From the NCBI RefSeq assembly GCF_001514125.1, contig NZ_KQ948557.1:136871-200870 (forward strand): DNA of 64,000 nucleotides, read 5' to 3'. The first letter of the stretch is position 1, and each line of letters opens with the position of its first letter. The DNA comes from Streptomyces longwoodensis (GTDB taxonomy: Bacteria; Actinomycetota; Actinomycetes; Streptomycetales; Streptomycetaceae). The notes beneath the pieces were generated by a model that saw nothing but the letters and a program-made list of their open reading frames with translations, had not been told where the DNA came from and made no database searches. The translations under genes and the position numbers were made by a program. This document shows, in pieces, positions 18,737 through 27,416 of the stretch.

Positions 18737-18818
18737 GACCCTGTACTGGATGCACGGAGAGCACGCTCAGACCTTTCAACTCCGTTACGAGCCAGGCGAA
18801 CTCCGACTCGACCTCTGA
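18735..18818 (+). pseudogene. C-terminal fragment of an Mrr-like nuclease gene
   Basis: The 27 codons beginning MTLYWMHGEHAQTFQLRY and ending at TGA 18816-18818 closely match MTLYWMDGDHAHTFQLRY in the intact gene at 52898-54016 (from about residue 327). Nucleotides are also similar. Only the tail survives, abutting the truncated IS481. I infer that a second copy of that nuclease gene once lay here. Confidence 0.75.
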
Positions 18819-18957
18819 TCGCCCGATCCGATGGGGACGGCTGCGCGCCTGGCAGGCGCTGCCCGGCCGGTTGCGCGGAGCATGAACCGCTACTTGGACG
18901 ATGGCCAGGCGTGGTTCAAGATCCTGCCCGCCACGGCCGGCAATCCGTGCACGCCCT

Positions 18958-19256
18958 CTACACCACACGTGCTTCCGGCAGGGTGCGACACGGACCGTGG
19001 AGCACCTCGCTTCCGGTGGGAACGTGGGCAGCGGAGAGGCCCCGCCGACACCTGACCGTGCCGTCGCTCAGCGGCGACGGAGAACCTTCGGCCGGACGGT
19101 CCTGGGCCGCCTGGTCTCCGTCGCAGGCGCGCACGAGGGCGCCGAGTACGGCCGTTGAGGGGGTCGTGGCGCCGGACTCGGCGTGCTGGACGGTGCCGCG
19201 GGAAACGGCACGGCCGCGGCGAGCTCACGCGGGGACAGCCGCACTGCCCGGCGCAT
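18958..19256 (-). pseudogene. Frameshifted XRE-type regulator remnant
   Basis: From the ATG at 19256 the minus strand reads MRRAVRLSPRELAAAV and then continues in another frame as SRGTVQHAESGATTPSTAVL, then GALVRACDGD, to a TAG at 18958-18960. Joined, this is a typical XRE helix-turn-helix (SxRELA, xxGTVxxxESG, PSxxxLxALxxAC). A one- or two-base change at ~19190 breaks it. Upstream in frame is FAEQLTA, so the true start may be slightly further up. Confidence 0.65.
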
Positions 19257-19333
19257 GGCGGTCAGCTGCTCGGCGAAGCTGGCGGAAGGCGGGCTCGGTC
19301 GTTAGAACGGGGAAAGGTCATGGCCCCTTTCCT

Positions 19334-19648
19334 CTACTTTCCCCCGCGGGAGCGCACCGCGGTCTCGACGAGGACAGCCATCAGTCGGCGTCCAGCGCCG
19401 GCTGCGGTGAGGGTGTCAATGCCGATCGCCCCGCTTCCACCGAGGAGGATGAGGATGTCGCTGATCGGCGTGCCCTTGAGAAACAGGACGGTGCCAAGCG
19501 CCAGGAAGGCGATCAGCAGCAACCAGCGTTCGCGTGGGCCCCAGACGTCCCGCGGGCACTTCGCTGGCAGTCGGCGACGCGAGGGAGAGGCGAAGGGGGA
19601 CTGGTGGGGTATGACGAGTAGGACTCCGTCCTGACGGGGTCCCGGCAC
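19334..19648 (-). CDS. Small putative two-helix membrane protein
   Basis: A frame ending at 19334 encodes a basic N-terminus followed by two hydrophobic segments, WLLLIAFLALGTVLFL and ISDILILLGGSGAIGI, then a short tail. A GTG at 19648 would give 104 residues. No ribosome site is convincing and no family is recognised. It sits among debris and may itself be a fragment. Confidence 0.35.
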   Translation of the reverse strand: MPGPRQDGVLLVIPHQSPFASPSRRRLPAKCPRDVWGPRERWLLLIAFLALGTVLFLKGTPISDILILLGGSGAIGIDTLTAAGAGRRLMAVLVETAVRSRGGK

Positions 19649-20002
19649 ACGAAGAACGGGGACCGAGCCGGATGGACGCAAGCAGGCGCATAATTGCGGC
19701 AGTTGGCATCTGCGGATGCAGGACTGCGCCGTACGCACCAGCCTTCCACGGCCGCCCTGGCTCCTCGGGCGCACACTTGCCTAGCTTCCCCATACGACGC
19801 TGCTGAGCGTATGCGCGAGGGCGGTGCCGGACTACGTCCGACCCCGCCCCTGAGCGTCATCCAGTTGATCGCAGATCACGGCATCCCCGCCGTGCAAGGG
19901 CTGCGTGCGTCAGGTGTTTGCCTCGGCTTCCTGTAGATCAAAAGAGGTCGAGTTCGGCGGACTCCACTGTCGCGGCGGGCCGCGGTACGCCCGAGGACCG
20001 GC
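19649..20002. other. Intergenic, nothing recognised
   Basis: About 350 bases between two minus-strand genes; no supported coding frame or RNA. Confidence 0.4.
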
Positions 20003-21037
20003 TCAGTCCTGCTGGTCAAAAAGCGAGGGCTGAAGCGCGGGTGAGGCGGCGCGCGGCCGGGGGAGGGGGTGGGCGGGATCCGGGAAAGGCAGCGGGGTGC
20101 CGTGCTGGCCGCCGGTCAGCGCGTGGCAGCACGCTTCTCTCAACGTGGCAAGGTCGTGCCGTGCGCCGAGCAGGCCCAGGAAGTCCTCGACGCTCCAGTC
20201 GATGAGCGCGCCTTGGCGTGAGAGGTAGAGCGCGACGGTGGAGATGGAATGGGTGTTGCTGTAGTCGAGGAGCAGGTACCCGGCCAACTGATAGATCTCG
20301 GAGCGGCTTATGCGTTCCGGGTGGATGGTCGCCTTGCAGTCGATGAGTGTCCCATCGAGGATGAAGTCGGCGTCTGCTCCACCGACTTGCAGGCTGCCGT
20401 CGAAGACGGGGCCGCAGATCCGCGCGCTGGCGTCTAGGAGACGCAGGGCCTCGAAGGGGCCTGAGTGCGCGGCGAGTTGCATCTGCTGGCGGATGTCGTT
20501 GACGACGTAGTCCGCCACGGCATCGACGAGGTCGTCCAAGGTGGAACCGGGAGCGCACAGGCCGAGAGTGTTGCCGCGCATCCAGCCGCAGTGCCGGAAG
20601 ATCGCCTCGAAGCTGGAAGCGACATGGCACAGCCGGATGAGCCGCTCCTCTTCCGCCGGTCCAAGGGACAGGGGCTGCCCGGCGTCGCTCTCGAACCGGG
20701 CCAGTTCCTCGAGCATCACGTCTCCGGCCTGCTGTACGGCACGGATGACGTCCCGGCTGGGCCAGCCGTCGTCGTCCAGGACCGCCCGCACGATGCCTTC
20801 CTTGATGGGGGCGCCGGTCGGCGCGCCCAGAGAGATGCGCAGGCGGTGGTCGATGGTGTGGCCGAGCATCCGGTATTCGGGCTTGAGACCGGCTTCTGCC
20901 CGGGGCAGCAACGGGGCGGGGAAGCGGGCTAAGCGCTCACGGTAGTCGGTCAGGACGGCCTTGGTGCCGGGAAACTGCTCCGCCAGAAAGCGTGAGATAG
21001 GGGAGCGCGGGTCCTTGAGATGGGAAGTGAGACTCAT
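20003..21037 (-). CDS. PD-(D/E)XK nuclease-like protein
   Basis: 344 residues from an ATG at 21037. The first ~200 residues are helical and may bind a partner or DNA (SPISRFLAEQFPGTKAVL, then LGHTIDHRLRISLG, then IVRAVLDDDGWPSRD). At ~residues 225-300 is a nuclease-like core: DADFILDGTLIDCKAT (D, then D-x-K), followed by EIYQLAGYLLLDY, the Q-x-x-x-Y helix frequent in RecB/Cas4-like nucleases. The protein ends in a proline-rich tail with LQPSLFDQQD. The role is unknown; a DNA-degrading or defence function is inferred. Short decayed pieces of related genes occur at 29176-29245 and 54865-54985. The reading frame upstream is open to 21169, but the ATG at 21037 starts the conserved-looking part. 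Confidence 0.7.
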   Translation of the reverse strand: MSLTSHLKDPRSPISRFLAEQFPGTKAVLTDYRERLARFPAPLLPRAEAGLKPEYRMLGHTIDHRLRISLGAPTGAPIKEGIVRAVLDDDGWPSRDVIRAVQQAGDVMLEELARFESDAGQPLSLGPAEEERLIRLCHVASSFEAIFRHCGWMRGNTLGLCAPGSTLDDLVDAVADYVVNDIRQQMQLAAHSGPFEALRLLDASARICGPVFDGSLQVGGADADFILDGTLIDCKATIHPERISRSEIYQLAGYLLLDYSNTHSISTVALYLSRQGALIDWSVEDFLGLLGARHDLATLREACCHALTGGQHGTPLPFPDPAHPLPRPRAASPALQPSLFDQQD

Positions 21038-21848
21038 GCGGGCATCCTGGAGCACGGCTCTGACAACGCCCCCGCGCCGAAACCTTCCTGCGGTTTTTCC
21101 TTGAAGGCTTATCAAGCCACCCCTGGGTTCCGCACTCCCAGGCATGTTCCCCTGACCAGCGAATATCAAAGATCAACTATTCAACAAGACGTCGAAACAG
21201 TAAAAATCAAGTCAATCAACGGGTGTAATGACGAGTCGCGCGAGGAAGTCGGCCGTTCATTGTCAGACCCGAACGCTAGTGTTCCTGTTGTCCTGCGTCG
21301 ACTCCCACCGGCGAACATGACGTGCGCATGCCTAAAGCGGGGTTCTGCATTGCGTACTCATGAGTAGGGAAGAGGGAGAGCGGAAGTCCTGCTTCTCTCC
21401 AGTGGCTCAAAGTAGATCCGAATTATGGGTCGGGCCCGGCTATTTGATTCCTCGGAACCCATGGGACGGCTTGAAGTGGCCGAAATCATGCATTACTTCG
21501 CGGGCTGCACTGGCTGACCGGATCACCGATCGACGCCTCGCGTCGAAGGGTTCGACGCCTGACAGGCTGGGCCGTCGAGTCGGCCCCGAGAGGGCGAAAT
21601 GTTCGAAAAGTGCCATCGTTTCGATGTCGGCCTGAACTCGTTCCGTCGGACTCCCGCCCTCCTAACGTGCCGTGCATCGGAGCCCAACCGGCTCACACGC
21701 CCCCAACACGCCCACCCGGCAACCACGTTGGAGGGCCAGCAGCGCGCTAGAGCACAGCGAATGCGATGCCTCCCTGAACGAGGGAGCCCCTGCCAAGTGC
21801 ACAGCGCACCACTCCGACATCACGTAAGCCCTTGGAGAGAGAACACGT
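21038..21848. other. 810-base non-coding region upstream of the transposition operon, with an AT-rich core
   Basis: No credible gene. Between about 21130 and 21240 the sequence is unusually AT-rich (for example cagtaaaaatcaagtcaatc) compared with its surroundings. Further right, cgacgcct occurs twice around 21532-21560, and cgaaaagtgccatcgtttcg (about 21605-21625) is an imperfect palindrome. It likely holds the left transposon end, transposase-binding sites and/or the promoter of the 21849-27050 gene set; the exact end was not found. Confidence 0.45.
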
Positions 21849-22403
21849 ATGGGATTCGGACGGTTAGGGGCCCAGGGCGTGCCCGCGGCTGTAGCCCTCA
21901 ACACCACACTCGATGAGATCGCCCAGGTCACCAGCCGCTGGATAACACCGACACAACGGCTGCGACGCAACCTGCTCTACCTCACCCGCTCCCGCACCGG
22001 CTATACCTTCATGCAGGACTGCGGCATCCGAATGGACCGGCGGATGATCACTGCCTGGCTCGCCGAGGAACGCATCCCTAGCCCCGAGCAGCAGCGGCGC
22101 CTGGAGGACGCCTTCCGCCTGCTGCGCCGCCGCAACATGGCGCCCAGCATGACGCGTCGGCTCAACGCCAGGGGCGGGACCCGCGTGGAGATCTATCCCG
22201 TCGACCAGAGCGGCGTCGACGACAAGCACCGGCGCACCGCCCGGTGGCGGCGCAAGAACATCTACCGCTGGGACCCCATCGTCGCAGCCTGGTCACGCAG
22301 CGACCTGCGCGAACTCACCCACCGGTGGCACGACGTTATCGCCGACCTCGACTCCGACTGGCGCATGTACGAGCACGTGACCCACCTCGGCTTCTGGGCC
22401 TGA
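21849..22403 (+). CDS. Putative HTH protein leading the transposition gene set
   Basis: 184 residues starting behind GGAGAGAG. The middle part, MQDCGIRMDRRMITAWLAEE followed by RIPSPEQQRRLEDAFRLL, has the shape of a helix-turn-helix. The N-terminus has TTLDEIAQVTSRWITP, and the C-terminus is basic and aromatic (RWRRKNIYRWDPIVAAW). It resembles Tpg-type terminal proteins in size and general layout but not in the sequence I remember, so I do not call it Tpg. It lies 60 bases before the DDE transposase gene in the same direction, suggesting a regulator or target/end-binding factor of that element. Function unknown. Confidence 0.55.
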   Translation: MGFGRLGAQGVPAAVALNTTLDEIAQVTSRWITPTQRLRRNLLYLTRSRTGYTFMQDCGIRMDRRMITAWLAEERIPSPEQQRRLEDAFRLLRRRNMAPSMTRRLNARGGTRVEIYPVDQSGVDDKHRRTARWRRKNIYRWDPIVAAWSRSDLRELTHRWHDVIADLDSDWRMYEHVTHLGFWA

Positions 22404-22463
22404 ACCCTTCCTCGCCGCCGCAGGACCGAACCCGTGATCGACCCGCGCCAAAGGAACGCCTCC

Positions 22464-24047
22464 ATGAAGCCCCCGGACCCCGAGGACCTCACCGAAGAAG
22501 ACCTGGCCTGCCGCAGGCAGGCACAACGGGAACTCATGGGCCCCGCCGTACGCTTCCTCCTGCAGCTCTCGCAGCGCGGAGAGCTGACCACCGCTCACGT
22601 CGAACTGTCCGCCCACACACTCGGCGTTCACGTCAGGACCGTGTGGCGCAACCTGGCCCGCGCCCGGCTCGGTGAACCCCTGCACCGCAGCCGGGACCGC
22701 TTCGAGATCACCGACTCCATCCGCACGCTGCTCGCCTACCACCGGGGCAACGTCAAAGCCGTCCACAGAGAACTCGCGCAGGAAGCCGAGACATCCGGCG
22801 CCACCCCGGTGAGCCTGTCCACACTGCACCGCGCCATCAAACGCGACCTGACGCCAGGTGACCGAGCCGGCCTCAAGAACGGGCTTCCGGCCTCCCGCGG
22901 CCACGACCCGCATCTGCGCCGCCCGCTCACCGCCCGCAACGAGGAGTGGGAAGGCGACCACAAGCAAGCCCCCGTCTGGGTGTGGGCCAACGACCGGCTG
23001 GTCAAACCCTGGGTGACCTGGTTCTGCGACTGCCACACCGGCATGATCATGGGCTGGGCCGTCACCCCTCACTTCCCGCACCGCGGGTCCATCCTGGCCG
23101 CCCTCAGATCCTGCATCCTGCACGACGACGGCTACGGCCCGGCAGGCGGCCTGCCCACCCGGATCCGCATCGACCGCGGCAAAGACTTCCTCTCCCGCGC
23201 CGTCCAGGACGCACTCGGCGCCTTCGCCGTCCAGGTCGACGTCCTGCCTCCCTACACCCCCCACCTCAAAGGCAGCATCGAAAACCTCAACCGCGCCGCC
23301 ACCAGCATGTTCTTCGCCACCCTGCCCCGCTACACCCACGCGCAGAAACTCGACTCCCGCCACCACTCGGGGGAGAAGGACCCAGCCCTGACCTTCGAAG
23401 GATTCGTCGAGCTCTTCGCACAGTGGGTCACGACCCGCAACGCCGACCACACCATGGCCGGCTACGGCGACCTCACCCCGCTGCAGTGGTGGAACAGCGA
23501 GCACACCCCGCTGCGCGAAGTCAGCGCCGAGGACCTTCACGCCTTCCTCCTGGAAGGCGACCGCTCCACCCGCGTCATCAACGGCCACGGCATCCGGTTC
23601 AAGGGGCGCGACTACATGGCCGGCTGGATGACCGGCCGCTCCGGCACCCGCGTCCACATCCGCTTCCAGCCCCACCACCTCGACCAGATCGAAATCTTCG
23701 ACGCCGACAACCGCCGACATCTGGGCACCGCTCACCTGGCCGACCAGGCCACCGACGAGCAGATCGAGCAGGTCTATCAAGCCCGCGCCGAACGCTCCCG
23801 CCGCGTGCGCCGCGACCTGCGCCGGGCCGAAACCCGGCGCCGCCGCCGCTTCAAAGCCCACACCACCACCGGACCGGCCCAGGCCGACACCGCGATGACC
23901 CGCAAAGAGGCTGCCAAGGAACTGCGCACCCGGAGCTCCGGCCGGACCGCTGACGATCTGCCCTCCGACTACATGCCCCGCCGCATCACCCCACCCGGCC
24001 GGTGGGCCGTCCCCGGCACATCCACCCCCACCGAGGAAGAGACATGA
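22464..24047 (+). CDS. Mu/Tn7-like (TniA/TnsB-type) DDE transposase
   Basis: 527 residues from the ATG at 22464, which has AAGGAA seven bases upstream; a GTG at 22434 is less well supported. Residues ~20-130 are DNA-binding helix-turn-helix segments. The RNase H-like core shows D165 (EGDHKQ), D237 (IRIDRGKDF) and E273 (LKGSIENLNR), i.e. a DD(35)E triad. Then comes a Mu-type C-terminal beta-barrel (IRFKGRDYMAGWM, then HLDQIEIFDADNRR) and a very basic tail that could contact an ATPase partner. It should catalyse strand transfer of the element. Its stop overlaps the start of the AAA gene as ATGA. No TnsA-like endonuclease gene is present, so replicative or Mu/Tn5053-like transposition is more likely than Tn7-type cut-and-paste. 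Confidence 0.88.
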   Translation: MKPPDPEDLTEEDLACRRQAQRELMGPAVRFLLQLSQRGELTTAHVELSAHTLGVHVRTVWRNLARARLGEPLHRSRDRFEITDSIRTLLAYHRGNVKAVHRELAQEAETSGATPVSLSTLHRAIKRDLTPGDRAGLKNGLPASRGHDPHLRRPLTARNEEWEGDHKQAPVWVWANDRLVKPWVTWFCDCHTGMIMGWAVTPHFPHRGSILAALRSCILHDDGYGPAGGLPTRIRIDRGKDFLSRAVQDALGAFAVQVDVLPPYTPHLKGSIENLNRAATSMFFATLPRYTHAQKLDSRHHSGEKDPALTFEGFVELFAQWVTTRNADHTMAGYGDLTPLQWWNSEHTPLREVSAEDLHAFLLEGDRSTRVINGHGIRFKGRDYMAGWMTGRSGTRVHIRFQPHHLDQIEIFDADNRRHLGTAHLADQATDEQIEQVYQARAERSRRVRRDLRRAETRRRRRFKAHTTTGPAQADTAMTRKEAAKELRTRSSGRTADDLPSDYMPRRITPPGRWAVPGTSTPTEEET

Positions 24048-25150
24048 CCACCCCGCGCACCGCCCCCGACCCGCCCCAAGCCCCCACACCGCCCGCCGCC
24101 AAAAGGAGCGCCGGCGAGGCCACCTCCTGCATGGCTGCCTGGGCGACCACCCGCCCCCGCTGCACCGTCCGTATCCGCTCCGAGGATGGCGGCACCGTCG
24201 ACCTCGACGACCACGACACCGGCCGGCACCCGGGCACTACCCACGCCCAGCCCGCCCGCCCCGCACCCGACAGCACCCCCACCGCCCCGACAACCTTGAA
24301 GGACACCCACGTGACCGGCACCGACACCACGCAGACGACACCCCGCCCCGACCAGGACGACGTCGTGGGCGAGCCCGACTTCTACCTCAACCTCGCCGAC
24401 GCCCGCATCGTCGCCACCGAAGCCCTCCTCGAAGCCAGCGAGAACATCGCCGACACCATCGAAGCCCGCGCCATGTCCTGCATCTACGGAGACGCCGGCC
24501 TCGGCAAAACCTTCTCCGTCCTGGCCGCACTCAAGGAAGTCTCCGCCGAACGCGTCCTGCTCCTGCAGTTCCGCTCCCGCCCCACCCCCCGCGACATCCG
24601 CCAGGAACTCTTCACCGAACTCCGCCTCGAAGGCGAACCCCCCTCCCACCCCAGCGAGTTCGACCGCCTGCTCAAGCGCACCCTCGCCCGCAAGCCCTAC
24701 GTCCTCGTCTGCGACGAAGCCCAGCAGTTCAGCCGCGAATGCTTCGAGTTCGTCCGCCACCTGTGGGACACCGGCCAGGGCAAAAACCGCCCCGCCGTCC
24801 TCTTCGTCGGCGGCGAAGAAGCCTACAAAACCCTCTACAGCGAACCCTCCCTCGCCTCCCGCATCTACATCTGGCAGGAATTCGCCCCGATGGAAGCCGA
24901 CGAGGTCCAGCGCAACATCCCCCTCTTCCACCCCGTCTGGGCCAACGCCTCACCCGACCTCATCGACTACGTCTACGAAGAAGGCGCCGGCGGCACCTTC
25001 CGCGTCTGGTCCAAGATCACCTACCACGTCCTCGAAGGCATGAAGCGCCGCGGCCTGGAACAGGTCGACGAATCCATCGCCCGCTGGGCCATCCGCCGCG
25101 CCCTGCCCCACCGCCGCCGCTCCCGCCGCGCCCAGCAGGACGCCGGATGA
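24044..25150 (+). CDS. AAA+ ATPase, TniB/TnsC-like (first of three)
   Basis: 368 residues; the ATG at 24044 overlaps the transposase stop. The first ~100 residues are Pro/Thr-rich and look disordered. The ATPase follows: Walker A GDAGLGKT at 149-156, Walker B YVLVCDEAQQF with D224-E225, a sensor-like strand AVLFVGGEEAY, and the helical lid. This is the target-selecting ATPase type that activates Mu/Tn7-like transposases. A GTG at 24311 would skip the low-complexity segment and is possible, but ATGA coupling favours 24044. Confidence 0.85.
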   Translation: MTTPRTAPDPPQAPTPPAAKRSAGEATSCMAAWATTRPRCTVRIRSEDGGTVDLDDHDTGRHPGTTHAQPARPAPDSTPTAPTTLKDTHVTGTDTTQTTPRPDQDDVVGEPDFYLNLADARIVATEALLEASENIADTIEARAMSCIYGDAGLGKTFSVLAALKEVSAERVLLLQFRSRPTPRDIRQELFTELRLEGEPPSHPSEFDRLLKRTLARKPYVLVCDEAQQFSRECFEFVRHLWDTGQGKNRPAVLFVGGEEAYKTLYSEPSLASRIYIWQEFAPMEADEVQRNIPLFHPVWANASPDLIDYVYEEGAGGTFRVWSKITYHVLEGMKRRGLEQVDESIARWAIRRALPHRRRSRRAQQDAG

Positions 25151-25911
25151 CCAGCCCCGACAGCGCCCCACCACCCCACTACCTGAGCCTGCCCGGCGCC
25201 CGCACCGTCACCACTCAGGCCGTGCGGGCCGTCGGCGACGCCCTCGACCACGCCCTGCACCAACAGAGCATCATCTGCATCACCGCCGACCCCGGCGTCG
25301 GCAAGACCTTCACCCTGAACATGCTGTGCGAGCAGCGCCCCGCCCTGCCCACACTTCGGCTACTGCAACGCCCGCAGGCACGCCCCGACGACCTGCGCCG
25401 CAACCTGCACCACGCCCTCAACCTGCCCGGCGACCCGCCCCACGACGCCGGAATCTGCGACGACTACCTGCGCCATGCCCTGGCACACACACCACGCCTC
25501 CTCGCCGTCGACGAAGCCCACCAGCTGTCCGGCTCCTGCATCGAATACCTGCGCTACCTCCACGACGACCCCGCCCCCCAGGTCACCATCCTGCTCCTCG
25601 CCAGCCGACCCCGCCTCAGAGCCCTGCGCTCACAGCCCACCCTGCTCAGCCGCGTCACCACCTGGCACCACATGGAACCCCTCGACACGGACGAGGTCCT
25701 CACCGTCCTGCCCGCCTTCCACCCGCTGTGGCACAACACCCCGAGCCGGATGCTCGCTTGCCTGGACGACATGTGGGCGCACGGCAATATGCGGCGCTGG
25801 GCCGCCCTCACCCACCAGCTCCAAGCCCACCAGCGCCGTCACCCCGACCGACCGCCCGACCCGGCCACCCTCCTGTGCCGCCTGGACCCCCGTCTGGCTC
25901 TCACCACATGA
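25147..25911 (+). CDS. AAA+ ATPase, TniB/TnsC-like (second of three)
   Basis: 254 residues, starting at an ATG that overlaps the previous stop. Walker A ADPGVGKT is at 47-54 and Walker B RLLAVDEAHQL has D122-E123, followed by the strand VTILLLASRPRLR. It has the same fold order as the gene before (RTVTTQAVRAV entry helix, P-loop, DEAH-like Walker B, FHPLW in the lid where the first has FHPVW). The two are divergent paralogues, not a recent duplication. A second intact TnsC-like ATPase in one operon is unusual and could mean a mixed ATPase filament or ring. Confidence 0.85.
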   Translation: MTSPDSAPPPHYLSLPGARTVTTQAVRAVGDALDHALHQQSIICITADPGVGKTFTLNMLCEQRPALPTLRLLQRPQARPDDLRRNLHHALNLPGDPPHDAGICDDYLRHALAHTPRLLAVDEAHQLSGSCIEYLRYLHDDPAPQVTILLLASRPRLRALRSQPTLLSRVTTWHHMEPLDTDEVLTVLPAFHPLWHNTPSRMLACLDDMWAHGNMRRWAALTHQLQAHQRRHPDRPPDPATLLCRLDPRLALTT

Positions 25912-27050
25912 CCTCAACGCCTTCCAGCACCCCACCGGACGCGACCTTCCACGAGTGGACCCCCGCGTGGTCCCCAGACCACACCGACCCCGCTCTGCCG
26001 CCCGTCACCCTGATCACCGACACCCACGACCATCCCGCCTACACCACCACCGCAATCGCAGCCCACCAACCCGAGCTCGGCCGCATCACCGTCCACCCCA
26101 CACCCCTGGCCACCGCACCCGCCTACCTGGCCCACGACCTCATCCGCGCGCTCGGCAAACACCTGCCATCCCCAGACATCGACCCGCCCTGGTGGACCGG
26201 TAACGCCGACGAGTCCTGGCGTGTAGCGGCCGCATGGACCAAAGCACTCAACATCAGCCACTACGTCATCTGCCGAGCCCACCGCATCACTGGCCGCCAC
26301 CTCGAGCACCTCATGGCCCTGCGCGAACTCACCCGCATTCACCTCACACTCGTTGTCAGCGGCCCGACACCGGCCGCCCTGGCCACCATCCTCAAAGCCG
26401 CCGCCCACCACCAGATCAACACTCTCGAAAACGCCCGCCAGCACCTGAACCAAGGCCCCTCACCTCAGGCTCCCGCCAGCTACCCCTGGTGGCACAGCGC
26501 CCCCTTCCCTGCTCCCCACGACGAACCCTGGTACGAACTGCCTCCACGCCCCCGGCGCCCCGCCGGGACGCCCGGCGAAATCACCACCAGCTCCCACCGC
26601 ACCCCCACCCGGCTCCCTTCAACCGACAGCCGGCCGCCTACCATCGCGCTGCCGGCACACACCCAACCAGACACCCACAGCCCCCACCACGAGACCGTGG
26701 CCCAACGAATCCACACCCGCATCGCCCACCCGGTACACGCCGCGGCCGTCGCCATCCGGGCCCTGACCGGCTACAGCACCGACCAACTGCCCCAGATAAC
26801 CATCGCCACCCCGCAGCACCCACGAGGAGACCTCCCCACCGATCTGCCGGACTGGGCGCGCCTCCTTCAGGACGCCGCCCGAATTCATACCGGCCTGAAG
26901 GACTACATCCGCCAGGACCTGCCCGCGCACTTGTCCGGAGCGAACAGGCCGTTCCGGCTCGGGTCCTGGGACAGAAACGATGTCGCCCATGCCACCGAAG
27001 CGTGTCATCTCGTCGCGGCCCGCGTCCGCCGAGCGCGCCAGCGCACTTGA
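25908..27050 (+). CDS. Degenerate, ATPase-dead AAA-like protein of the transposition operon
   Basis: 380 residues, start ATG overlapping the previous stop. The first ~190 residues align by eye with the second ATPase. VTLITDTHDHPAYTTTAIAA stands where IICITADPGVGKTFTLNML is, with no GKT. YVICRAHRI stands where LLAVDEAHQL is, with C122-R123 at the same residue numbers as D122-E123. LTLVVSGPTPAAL matches the following strand. The fold appears kept while the nucleotide-binding and hydrolysis residues are lost. A Pro-rich linker (~200-270) leads to an unrelated ~100-residue C-terminal domain (VAQRIHTRIAHPVHAA to the end). It may be a structural subunit or target adaptor in the position that TniQ/TnsD occupies in other elements; it has no zinc motif like TniQ. 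Confidence 0.65.
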   Translation: MTSTPSSTPPDATFHEWTPAWSPDHTDPALPPVTLITDTHDHPAYTTTAIAAHQPELGRITVHPTPLATAPAYLAHDLIRALGKHLPSPDIDPPWWTGNADESWRVAAAWTKALNISHYVICRAHRITGRHLEHLMALRELTRIHLTLVVSGPTPAALATILKAAAHHQINTLENARQHLNQGPSPQAPASYPWWHSAPFPAPHDEPWYELPPRPRRPAGTPGEITTSSHRTPTRLPSTDSRPPTIALPAHTQPDTHSPHHETVAQRIHTRIAHPVHAAAVAIRALTGYSTDQLPQITIATPQHPRGDLPTDLPDWARLLQDAARIHTGLKDYIRQDLPAHLSGANRPFRLGSWDRNDVAHATEACHLVAARVRRARQRT

Positions 27051-27416
27051 GAGGAGGACGGGTGGTCGGATGGCTGGTTCGTGCCCCGCCGCAACAGCCG
27101 CCGACGACCTTCATCACTGCCACAGCAAGCGCCGTAAGTGAGGCCAGCGTGCCTCCGCGCCGCAAGCGAGACCTCTCATGGCTGGAGCCTGCGTCAGTAT
27201 CCGAGAAATCCTTCGGAAGCCATACAGCGGATGCACGGTTCGGGCTTGCCTCAGTACCGATCATGGTCTTCTGGTCCCTTCAGCCGGATGCGTATCGTGC
27301 GCGGTCGCGTCGGCCGGGTGGCTGGAGCGGCCACTGTGCGGCCGTCCGGATCTCCGGCTCAGCCGACGAGCGCACCGGCGGTGTTCAGCTTCGTGTCGTC
27401 GATGTCGACGATCAGG
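27051..27416. other. Non-coding stretch after the transposition operon
   Basis: No gene recognised. The right end of the transposon should lie in this stretch or a little beyond, because a decayed unrelated gene begins by 27417. I could not identify an inverted copy of a left end. Confidence 0.35.

Noticed and set aside
17975..19621. 548-residue plus-strand open frame
   Set aside because: It runs antisense to the IS481 transposase and the XRE remnant; its valine/glycine/alanine-rich composition is that of an unused frame in GC-rich DNA.
21849..22403. Possible Tpg telomere-capping terminal protein (similar length and HTH position)
   Set aside because: The sequence does not match the Tpg blocks I know, there is no Tap gene or telomere, and it leads a transposition operon instead.
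22293..24089. 598-residue minus-strand open frame
   Set aside because: Exactly antisense to the DDE transposase; glycine/valine-rich with no domain.
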